Shown one piece after another: positions 1 to 12,223 of a DNA stretch of 64,000 nucleotides. Under the pieces are notes generated by a model. The model made no database searches. It saw nothing but the letters and a program-made list of their open reading frames with translations, and was not told the DNA's origin. Every line of letters starts with the position of its first letter. The stretch's first letter is position 1. The position numbers were made by a program, and so were the translations under genes. Source of the stretch: Anopheles merus (lineage: Eukaryota > Arthropoda > Insecta > Diptera > Culicidae); the NCBI RefSeq assembly GCF_017562075.2, contig NC_054082.1:3218550-3282549 (forward strand). Direction: 5' to 3'.

Positions 1-638
1 ATTTCGCGGGAGGGAAAGTGTTTATGTTCTCTATACAAATAATCAATCAACTATATGCGTTTAATTATGTTATTCCGCTTTGTGTTGTCTTGCCCCACTA
101 AGTCCGTCCATCATTCATCGCTGGGCATAGCCGTTGATCGTAGCAGGCTGCGAATGAAAATGCAGCATCGTTTATCGTGCACATACATTCCTTTCGCAGA
201 TCGTTTGGGAAAAGTTGCTTTTTTGTTGCGGAATATTAAAGCTGACATTATTGAAGGTTTTTTTCTGCGTGAAATTTGCTTTTAATAAGGAAGTGGCGGT
301 ACGTTGGGGGCAAATTTTCTTTGTGAACTATCATTATTTTACTTTTTTGCGGCAATATAGTTCGCAATTCATCGTTACGCAGTTACCGTGGGATAGTGAA
401 AGGTTATTTCTGTTTCGCGAGAGGTGTTCCCGATCATTCTTTTACCTTTACCTAAAACAGAGACCGTGGAAAAGCATTAATTGTCAACTTTTCTTCTCTG
501 TGATAATTGGCTCTTGTAACGCGCCGCAGATAACTTTCTTCGCACTTACTAATCGAGTTTCTTTTCACCGTTTGCTACAGGTCTTCGTCTTAAAAGCCAT
601 CACCATCTAGCCACCGCAGAACAAATAGCGCCAGAAAA
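1..638 (+). promoter_or_regulatory. 5' flank and probable 5'UTR of the LC8 gene
   Basis: AT-rich sequence directly upstream of the LC8 start codon. It must hold at least part of the 5' untranslated region, because the initiator ATG at 639 follows with a good insect context (AAAA before ATG). I could not place a TATA box or a convincing initiator. Short open frames here have no family resemblance and look like chance. Confidence 0.4.
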
Positions 639-3600
639 ATGAGTGACCGCAAAGCCGTCATCAAGAATGCCGACATGGGCGAGGAGATGCAGCAGGACGC
701 TGTGGACTGCGCAACACAGGCCCTGGAAAAGTACAACATAGAAAAGGTACGTCTGCTGGTTGACTGGAGGGGAATGGCTAAGAGGGGGAGAGAGAGAGAG
801 AAGTTGTCGGAAATACGTATCCATAACGAGCCTTGCTCGGTGGACGCAGTTCGCTGCAGTTATTTCCAGCCAGAACGCCACGCAAACCCGGGAATTTCAT
901 TTGCAGACAATAATAGTACAAGGACAGGTCACCGCGGCAGCGCCTAGCCAAGGACGCGAATGCGTGAGACCAGACCTTGCGTTAGTCTGGGTAACTGCGA
1001 TGCCTCGGTGCGTTTGTATGTGCATGTGGGAAAGGCCAACAATGAAGCTGGCAAGGAGATGAGGGTTAACAGGGATGACAGAGTCGTTCCTTCATAGAAG
1101 TAGACATTTGTTAGACATCTGAGGGCGCGTACCGGAGGAGTACGTCTGGTGTGTCAGTCAACGGGAGTCGTATCCCACGTATGCCACATCCCCCGTAGGC
1201 AGGAAGCACGCGCGCTAAAGCTATTAGTTTAATTTTCACTTTCACGAACACGGTTTACGTACATTGTCTCGACGGTACGCTGAGACCCGTACGTACAACG
1301 ACCAACCAACCAACACGCCCACACTGGCGCTAACAGTGGCGGTGTAAATGGGCGAATTAATAGCACACACCTGCTGAGTTCGTTATGGCTCCCAAAGCGC
1401 CACTGTCAGACGCTTCCTCGGCAGTCGTGAGGCACGCTTTCAAAATTCATCTTCTGTTTCTTGAGTGCACCCGTCGGATCGGAGGTGTTTTTTTCCTTGG
1501 CCCCCCCATCCATCGTGCGAATTAAATGATCAGCTTTGAAAACTTTCTAGGTACGCAACGCAAGGAGAGCTCCACGTTTGGGTCCGAGATGGAGAGATAA
1601 TGGGGTGGGCATGGTATGTTCTTGTTGTGTGCAGTTTCTTCTTGGTCGTCCTTACTTTGTTTCGACCATGACCCCGTTTGGGGCGGTATGTTGGTGCAGC
1701 ACAACCGTACACTTAATGTAACTAAAGTTGGCCCCCAGAGATGGGTGACGAAACGGTGATGATGTCACTTTAGCGTCGAAACCGTCCGCATGAAGGTCGT
1801 AGAGTGTAGAGGGTGTGTGTGTGTGCGTATGGTTGGAGACCGCGTAGTTAGGGCGGAAGGGAAGGAAGCGTTTGTTTTGGCAGCTCTATCCTCCACTGTA
1901 CCAGCTGACTTTAGTTCTCTCTTCCTTGGGGAGGATCAGACGATTTGGCAAGGAGCGACAGCGCAAGAGAAAATATGTTCACTGAAGCTGGCTGCTTGGG
2001 AGGTGAGATGTGCGGGGTTGTACATGTGCGTACCCCCTGTGTTCGTTATCACCTACTCGCCTACGGGTGTCGAGAATAGCGCAACGTCGTGCAGTTAGAT
2101 GCGCCTGTAATAAATTGATATTATTTTTAGCCTTGGTCAAAGTTGTGCTTCAACTGCAGGAACGACTTTTTCTAGTTCAATGAAACAAGCCGGGATGGTG
2201 TTGCTGGTGGGGCACCTATGTTGCGCCGTTTTGTGCTTGAATTTGTTCGTGATGTAAGCAACAAATATAGCGTTGATGAAGGTTAGGGGTAACAGAACGC
2301 ATGATGGTGGTTTGGTACAGCTTAAGTTAAAGAATGATTATGGTGCGATTTTCTAATCAATAGGTTTTAGTGGGAACAATAAGGTGATGATGCTTTTAAT
2401 ATAAATTTTGATATGCTTTGAGTTGAGTGACATGCAAACAGAGATCATACGACGGCAAAAGCCGATTATTTTACAATCGATCCCCAAACCAATGCAATGG
2501 CCTGGCATGAAACCTGCTGAAAAAGTATTTGATTTTCTTTCACGAGAAAATGGAACACCACATGCCTTTCAACGAAGAGGAACGTTTCGTTCGTATTTGG
2601 TAAAATGTTCACGTACTCTGCGGCAAAAATGGCCGATACCATTTGCCCAGTCAGGACCTTTTTCGCTTTGCAAGGGTGGGTTATTTCGCTTCACTTTAGC
2701 TTCCCTCTCTCTTCCTCCCCCCACTGAATAAGGCACAAATGGTGGGGATATGCGAAGAAAAGTTAAGCGAAAATCGCACTTTACCCCGTTTACTTGCACG
2801 TTCTGAGCTGTGCGGTGATATGTTGCACGGTAGAGTTTATGCAAACCTCTGACTCATTTGTTTTGTTATTTTGCTCGATTCTTCGAGAGTAAATTGTAAT
2901 CTACGTTGAATGGAACCTGTGTGGTGGCTTTCCATTTCGCGTCGTATTATAGACTCCACAAAACCGGTATCATCATCATGATGCTTTCCTGTGTTCGGCA
3001 AAGGCGTTGAAATTGTATCACCAAACAAAGATTCTTGCGCGCAGCGGTTCCACACAAGGTCTGCCAACCTGGGAGGGAGAGCATTTTAAACCGGAAAAGT
3101 TTAGGCAGTTTCGCAACTGAACTTTTGAACATGTCTGTTTCACACACAAGCAAAACGATTGCACTTTGCACGGCGTCCATTATTTCTGTCCTGCTGGCTG
3201 GCGTGTGTGCGTACTGTATGGTATGTGCACATACATGTGCAGAACTCGAGGAAACTATTTTACCCCTGGGAAACGGAGAAAACTTTTCCTTCCGGAACTG
3301 TCTAAAAGCAGCATTTGTACGTGGAACATTCAACGCACGAGCTAGGTGTATCCCAAGCAAGGGAGAAAAAAGTTACGATAAAGTGCTCGAGAATCACACG
3401 ATCGAAGGTGACGATAGGATGGTGTGCGCGGTATCGATTTGTGCGCAAGTGTGCCATTGTGGCGTGGTGTTAAGTAGCACTTTCCTTTCAGCTCGCTGGA
3501 TCACAAGTGACCGGAAGTAGCGTTTGTCCGGAGCGCTGCACGACCGCACGGCCAAAAGAAAAGATTGTGCAAAGGGCGTACTTTTTAACTGCCGTGCGCG

Positions 3601-6600
3601 GTTCGAGGCCGGATCTGGAGTGGAATCTTCATACCAGCGAGGTTCGGGAAGGCAGTAAATGGAGTAAAGCATTTAGTGGCGCTTTTTATGTGCGGATTTC
3701 TTCTTTAGTTTCGCTTTTAATTTTATATTCTTTTTTCTTAGGTTGTGAAGTATCCTTGCTTCGTTCTTGCTTGCCTTCCGTCGTCGTGCGCCTTGCCGAC
3801 TAACACTTGATTTATGTCAAGTGCAAAGGGAAAAGAATGAAATAATCGCTTTTCTTACCCACCGGTACGCCACCGTGTATCATAATTCCGGTTTGTGGCT
3901 GAGGCATTGCGGTTAGATGGCGAGTGCTCGAGCGAATGTCCTTTTGATTTCCGAGCTTACGTTGGCTGGCCTTCTCGCTCCGCTCTCGTGCTCTCGATGA
4001 TGGTTGCATTGCACTGCTTGGAGCTCTGCTTCTGCTTTCTATCCAACAACGAAACATTGTGACGCGCTGCTGCTGCTGCTTGCTGTGCTGTGTGCTTGGT
4101 CGAAGTGTGGTTGTACATCGCAAAAAAGGGAAAAAAATAATGTTTTGCCCTTCTGGGTGGTTCATAAAAATTGGCATAACAACCACTTGGGCTGGATGGA
4201 TGAATCCTGGCGTGTGTGTGCGTGTGTGTGACGACATTGAGGGTTGGTAGCAGGGATTAGCAGAGCTACCTTGACTGTGTGGTTGTGTGTGTTTTGGTTT
4301 TGTTTTCGCCTCATGCAACATTACTTATTCATTTCCTTTCCCTTCGATGGTGCCAAGGGCGTGCGGGAGGGGCCAGTAGTGCGTGCTCTGGCGTAGAGTG
4401 AGAGATGTATGCTTTTCCGCATTAAGCTGCGTAATTCATATTCAGATCAAACTGCTTTTTATGACACCCGGACAGTTGCTTTTACTGCACGGTGTTACGG
4501 TGGTTACGAGGTGCGGTTCACGATGTGAAGACGTTTATACGTTTGTTAGTGTTGTTTCGATATTCGATATTCCAGAGAAAACGTTAGCTTGCTTGTTTCG
4601 ATATTTTGTTTGAAATTTAAAGTATATGTTTTCATTTACAATCGTTCAATAATGCTAGTAGTGTTTGGATGATGAAATTAAATGCATTTAAAGTGCTTGC
4701 TCCTGTAGTGCAGCAAAAACAGAATTTTGCTCAAAGATGAAACTTTATAAAGCATTAATACAAGAACAACAGATTATCAAGAGAAGTTGGAATTCCTTTA
4801 TATCATTTGTGACCGTTATTAGGGCCACAAGGCTTTTATCCTCTTTCTCGCAATGTCAAGCATTGCCGACCTAAAATCCTTTCCCCATTATTTTGATGGC
4901 CTTGGGTGTTTGGGTCGTTCGATGATAACTGGCCATGCAACCATGCGTAATGGAGCTTGAAGCCGACGACGACACATGCTTGAACTCCACAATAAATACG
5001 AACCGAGGGATTGTCGGTTATGGTTGGTTTTGTAGGGCAAAAAGGATTTTCGACCCTAGCGCGTTGTCTCATCCCCTTCGTGCGATCAATCGTTTCGTTT
5101 TGTGCCAGTGTTCTTGGTCCCATGAAGAAGAAACACTTGAAAGAATGTCGCCCGAAGATCATCATTTGGTTTTGGGTAGGGGGTGGTGGATTTACTAAGG
5201 ACCACAAACTTGTCTTCTTCTGCCAGCTTTATCATGGTTTGTAGAGCGCTTCGTGATAGTAGCAGTAGCCGATGATGTGTTAGGGTGTGTTGTATTCGTC
5301 CTAAGATATAGTCGTTTGGTCTGTGTTTTGGTGACGTTTTATGAGTGTTAAGATTCAAGATTCCCTTCAGTACTCTTGCCGTTTCGGAGCAGTGAACAAA
5401 CTGTGCATCTCGTCACTAATGATGGTTTGTGTAACCGTGTCTCCAGCGAATTCCGGTCGCCACCGTCCAAGAGCTTTAACACAACTGCGTGGCACGAGAA
5501 CATTTTTCTTGATTTCGCGTTCGCTACAGTAAGGGAGTTGAAGTGGATGTGATACGCGTTCAAGTGGAATAATTGTGTGGACGATTCTTTTTTGATGGGT
5601 GAGCCAGGGGTGTTCGTTCGGTACAGGTGTAAACTCATAATTGTGAAGAACATTCATTATAGGGTTTGTTCCGAGAAAATCTACTCATTCCTCTTGTTTG
5701 ATGCCATATACTTGTCCATATACTTATGAATGTTTGAACTTAATTCTAAATCTGATTTTATATTGAACAAACTGCTGGTACTTAGTTCTACCAACAAGTG
5801 ACGTTCTCTTTACGCAAAAAAGGCACCAAAACGTATATCGCCCTGGCAACATTATTCAGAATATGTTTGGGGGAGTAGCGGTTCGGGGTTCATGAGCTGC
5901 CTAAATACGGCATTGATACAGAAACTTCCTGAATGTGATTTCCTACAAGTTTGCCTAAGTGGGAAATGGCATGTTCCCGTTTATTTCCTCCGCCAAATTG
6001 CAATCGACTATCGTTTTCGATTGGGGCCTCGCTTTTTCGGCATTTGGGAAAATGGGACTCATTGGCAGTGGGAGGTGTATCCATTTCCCATTGGTAGAAA
6101 GGGGAAATGCGCTGTTCAGGGCGGCAAACTTCTTCAACCTACGGGTCTAAATCTAGCGCAACAGCACGCCATTTGCTAAAACTCGATTTCGAATGAGCTT
6201 TTGCTCCCCGTTCTCTGCTTGTTTGGGATAGGTTTTATCGCGTGTCTACCCTTTATAAGAGCTCTCGTCCATCCCCAGTGCCGCCGCAGTTTTGTTCGTT
6301 TGATGTTCCGTCTGGCAAAGTGGAAGGTGTTGCGAGCTGTGTTTTATATGAGAAATTAAATTTGGCCTAGCTTGGCGAAGTTTAAGCATTTGACACTCCT
6401 TAATCGAGGTTATGAGAAACGACTGAGCTGCCAACCGGGGTGCGTTTTCCTCCAAGCTGTGTTTCGTGTTAAGTTCCTGCTCAACGAAAGGTGAGGTTTG
6501 GTTACGGCAGTGATTTGCCATCAGTAATCAATGCACAAAGAAGAACCAGCCCTGTGATAATTGTAGTTTGATGCTTTGACGATCCAACTTCAAGCTCAGT

Positions 6601-9600
6601 CCAGCAGTGCTTTATTACCTCGCGATTCCATTTGGTCTCTGAGTTTGTTGGGCCTGAAGACATGACGTCGATCAATTTTTTACGCCTGTTACTTATTATC
6701 GAATATATAGACAGGAATACAACAAGCGTCTGTTGTTAGACAGGCTCTCCTGCTACAATACTGACGTCAGTGGGCACGTTCTCTGTGTATCCTGGTGCTG
6801 GTCATTTCGAGGTAATAGAAAGTTGGGATTATTAATATTTCACGAAAAGTGTGATAACACATTGATCGCTAACACATTTTTTCTAGATGCCATTAGTTCT
6901 CTTTGTAAAGTTTTGCCATTTGTGTCTGTGTTATTTCACCGGAAATGATGCCTTTTGAAACCCATGCCTGTTTGGAATTAGTTTATTTGCTGAAGCGTCA
7001 CGATCCTGAAATAGAATTATTTTATTCAATGCCTGTGGGAGATAATCGCTCGACGGTGTGGTTGTGTGTCTATCGCTGCACATTTGGGTGTTGTTTTATC
7101 GCATCGAATTTCAATTGCAAAGCTTAATGACATTTCGTTTCGCGGGAACACATAAAAAACAGAAACGAACACCTACATGAGTAACAATTTCAACCATGGA
7201 TAGTCCTTTGATGTTGATGAAAAATGTCAGTCTCATTTCATTGGTATGGGACACCTTTTTTGTAAGGTAAGGATCATACACATTGGCCCCTGAAAAGCCT
7301 ACTTTTGTGCATCATGGGTATATGATATGATGTAGTGAAGTGTTGTTAGCGAACCAGTATGAGTGTACTGTGCCAGATTTTCACTCTACCAGTCTCTGTC
7401 GCTAGAACTCTTTGATGTGAGCATGGTCTTGCGTGGAATGGACGCTGCTCTCCTGTGTGCAAGCGTATGTATGAGTATGCATGGAAGGAAGGATAACAAC
7501 TCACAAAAGAAGCGTAAAAGGGTTGACTTCTGTGACCTATAAAAAGAAAAATCACATCCACAACACTAGCTAGTTACGATTGAGTGACGTTTGGCCATAC
7601 GTATTGCCTGTACGTGTTTTAATTTCATAGGGATTGGAAGTACGAGGGAACACTGAAACGCAACTAAAGCACTAAAACACTACGTTGAATGGATGTCACA
7701 AGGTGAATATGCACCGATTGCAAAAGTACAGCGCAGGGTCGTCGTTGATACTTGGAGTAGAAACAGCGTTTGTGGCCGAATGGTACAAACTGCGAAACAC
7801 TTTTATAGTAAATGTTGAAAGTACAACTAGAAGGTTATGCATCAAATTCTGATTATAATGCATTTTAATAACTCGTTAATCTTGAAGATCATTTTTCAGA
7901 TGATACGGTCACTGTTGGAAAGCCATGAATATGTTTTTCTTTTTGTATTTTGCTCCACATTAAATGATGCAACAGATGAAGAAGTTACCAGCTTATGCGT
8001 CTTTTTGCTTGTTATTTTGTCAAGGCAAAGGAGAAGCAGTACGCTGGGCTGGGGTACGTTTTTGAAATGTGGATCAGTCCAGTCGTATAAACAATGATAA
8101 AAACTTGTTGATTTATGAGTCCTCACTTTTAGCTCTCGACCTGCCTTCTGATAAGAAAGGTATATGAACACTGTGTAGCAAACTGGGTTTTGTGTTTTTA
8201 GGATAAAAATCATCATCATCTGTACGTTCACTATCTGGGGGCAGTGGCGTAAGATATAAAGGGATTTATGATTATGTTGTTTTGGCATTGGGATACAATT
8301 TGGTGAAACTAACGCAGCGCCGTTTGAAGGTGCAAAAATTCAATTTTCCATCTGTAGGAATATTCTGTTAGCTTTAAAAGGGGTTTGGAGGTTGTGGAAC
8401 TTTTCATAGCCAAAGTACAACTTGCCAAAAGGAGTATTACAGAGAGCAAGGATCTCTTGCCGTGAGGGGAAATTGGGATAACTTCCACTGCAGCAATTCC
8501 ACGAGCTTCAGTCCCTTTGCTTTGTGTGTTCGGTTTGGCCGTAGTGAAAGAGGAAACCTCTCGGGATTACTTTTCTCCGTTGCGGATGTGGAAATTTCCG
8601 GCAATCTTGTATTTCCGCCCCTAGAGCCGCAAGAGTGCACGTGACCAGAGAGGGAGAGCGAGCAAGAGTGCGGAGAGGTCTTTCGGGAAATTCGGAGTCG
8701 GCCGCGAAAAACACACAAGATTTGCTTTGTTTATAAATCCTCCCAATGTCCGCAATGTGAGAAAAGCGATTCATAAATTGATTGATTTATTGTCTCCTAA
8801 TGGAATTATGCTGGCCTCTTCTCATCTCCCCTGCCTCTTACACCTACCATGATGGGAAGAGGAGGGTTGTATACAAGGACTCGGTGTTGTTTGTGGAGGA
8901 GAATGGGTTTACATAAACTTTTCCTGCTACCATTGTATGCTTGGAAGAGGAAAAGTTGTACAATAATAGGTAGACTGTTGATGGATGGATCGATTTCGAT
9001 GTATAGATAGAGCGAGCGATCGTGAGGGGTAGTAGGATATAGGATGATGTGGTACTGTTGAACATCCTAGCCAAATCCAAAATGCATCTTGAAGGGTAGG
9101 AAGTCTGCGAGGAATCCTCTTCTAGGTGACAGTTGTGGGCGAAATGCATTTGAAACCTTTGGCCCATGGTGTGGTGGATTCTAAAGATAGTCATCTGTGT
9201 GACGTTGATAACATGGAAAATGGACCGATAACACCCAACTACGTAAAAAGAGTGGGTTTTCGCCGGAATGAATGCCATAGCGAAAAGAATGCAGGAAGCG
9301 ACCGGACGGCATGGTCTGTGGGGGACCGTAGAAGAGCCAGGCTTTTAAATTTAATTTTGGCCCTTTAGTCAGAGTCTCAGCTGTCGAACGGTGCTTCAAC
9401 GCTGTCCCCCGGCCATGCTGTGACGCCTGTGCCGGAGCTGGTGACCCAAGCAGTTTGCTGGAATTTTCCATTTTATTTTCGTGTCGTTGCTAAATTTAGT
9501 CCGTTCTAGTGTCCCTGCGGGGCACATCGGCAGGTTTCGCGTTCTCCGTTTTTATCAACGTACCGCTGCCGGCCTTCGTCATCCGCCTAGAAGGAAATGA

Positions 9601-12147
9601 TGATCAAACAGCATGTATTTCAATGAGGAACGCATTTTCACCACATAAAATGTGTCTGTGTGAGAGAAGGAGAGATATTTTTTGCGAGAAGAAAAACGAG
9701 AGAAAGCCAGGAGTAAGATGTGGAAGAACGATAGGTAGGAGGTTCGACTCGGCCAAAATTACAATATATGGGCCATGTAGAAAATACCTGGCACTCACAC
9801 ACACACCACCACATCCGCATACACCCAAGCACACACACACACACACACATTCGGGGAGCAAAGAATAAGGTATTGACCGAATTTTTCTTGTTGGGTAAGC
9901 GACGCTCAACAACGCCATCGCCGTTCATCATCATCTTCTCGAGAGATGTGTTGGCATTATTAGAGCAAATGGTGAGTCTATCCGAGAGAATAAGAGCACA
10001 GCGAAAGGTTTAGCAGGGATCTCTTACCCTGCCCGACGGCGGCAACGCACATTATAATTCACCAACCTGTTACAGATGGAAAATGCGAAGCGAGAGAGAA
10101 AAGCGGCCGTTTTTGTACACTTTTGGAGGGTCGGCCCACATTCAACAAGCATCATCCGCCGCATGCCGTTTACGCGACCTTTCCGTTTAATTGTGGTAGA
10201 AACGTTGTTTGTGTGGGCGGCAGGATTGCTGACTCTGTGTGTGTGTGTGTATGTGTAATTTTTTGCCTTGCCGCAGGGAGTGGGTTTAAGGGCGCCCACC
10301 TTTAAGGGCAACAAAGCGTCGTCTTACTGCGAAATGAAATGCAATGGTCCGTCATTTCGTTGCCACTCGGCTGTGGAGCTCCTTTTGGCATATGATTCAA
10401 TTTTGGAATTAACTTTTATTCGCTGTTAACTGCGAGAAGGCAAAGGCCGTCCCCGCGTCGTCGGTGTCTTCGTTATCTGTTTTTGCTTCTCGTTTGCTTT
10501 CGGCCGGGCGGCATCGCGCGTGAAACTCCGACGGAAAATGGAATAATAAATCCATTTAATGTCAAGATTTTAGTAGCTAGAGAGGACCAGCAGCAGCAGC
10601 GTGCGTGCTCTGGGGGCTGGTAGGAAAATGAAAAGCCGTAAGCATATGCCCCAGAACCCTCGATTGCCACTCTCGAGATATGATGACGATGATGATGATG
10701 GGAAGGAGGCTTCTCTTGAGAAGAAACGCTCTGTGTGCCGACGATGATGCTCATGATGATGGTGATGGAAAGTCGACTTGCACCCACCACCATCCCTGTC
10801 GCCCTGAATCTCGTGCGGCTACAATTGGCCGGAGCGTGCGCGCGCGCTCATCTGGATGGAAAAGTTGTATCAGCAACTGACCCGAGGAAAACCTGGTGCT
10901 CTACCGCCTTGCTCTCTTCTTCCTTCAACTGAATCGTTTTTCCGTGAATTCATCGTCATTTTCCGTCCCTCCTGTACACCACCGTCCCATCCGGGGCTTA
11001 ACGGGTGCCGCCTTTGGTTCGGCGCTGTGTTCTGTTCGGTAGAGAAAAAGAAAATAGCATTTGGAAAACGTTTAGTGAGTAAATTGACCATCGTTGAATG
11101 ATTTAATACCGTTGTCGCCGTGTACTGGCGGAGAGAACGTGTACCCTCGAGCGGGCGGAGATCGAAAAATGACCGAGAAAAATGACTCACTAAATGTTGA
11201 ATCTGTAGAAGGAATATATTTTTGTCTAGACATATAATGCACCAAACAACCTATTGTGTTGTGAGTAGACCGAGGAGCTGATGCTTTAACTGTGACGAAA
11301 GTGTATGTGCATAGACATGTAATGGGTCTTTTTGGTCGGATTTTTTCACGTGACTCTGTACCAAGCGTTCGAATTATCAATGCGCTTCTGTTAAGCAACT
11401 GAAAGGGCTCTTTATATCAGACAAACACGATTGTTTCTGCTTTTCTGCATTACTTGGAAGGACGTTAGATGAAGGACGAAATGTACTGAAATAGCTAAAA
11501 TTGAACTGGTTAATTGTATGCCTAGTCGAAAGAAAATTGACTAGTGAGTGTGAGTGGGTGCGAGGCAAGGGATTCAACTCACCTCCTAAAACCCATCCAA
11601 CCCTACCGTACGGAGCTGCACCGGTAAAGGTACTCTGGGTGGTGGAATGGATCGATAAAGTTTTAACCAAGTTACGGTTGCCCACCACCACCACCAATGC
11701 CATATCGTTTGAGGTAAAGTAAAGCAAAGCGCATTATAAACGGAGCCGGACGGACATCCTGCAGGTCTATTGTGCTACAGTTCCTAAATATCTATCCATG
11801 TTTCCCCCCATGCCAGTGCGGAGTTTTGTTGCTGTTTGTGTTGGGTAAACAAATAAATTTTGCTTGAGCAAAAACTATCAACGATAGCGCATCGGAGCAG
11901 TACTACTCCCTGGGTCCAAATAATAAAATTTGCCTGGAATGGGAGGGTTTGTTCAGTTGGTAAACTTTGCCAGCTTCTTCGTACGCAAGTAGTTCCGCTC
12001 AGGAGAACCACACCGCTTTTGGGCCGCTGTTGCCTTCGTCTCTTCGATTAGTGAAGGTAAAAGGTGCTCGTTTTGATGATGGATGGATCCATGGGTAGGG
12101 CTGTAAATGTCGCTAGGGAAAAGTTTCTAATCCGTCCAATTTTATGC

Positions 12148-12223
<76 letters not shown>

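Noticed and set aside
9735..9755. GGTTCGACTC resembling a tRNA B box
   Set aside because: No A box at the right distance and no acceptor-stem complementarity around it.
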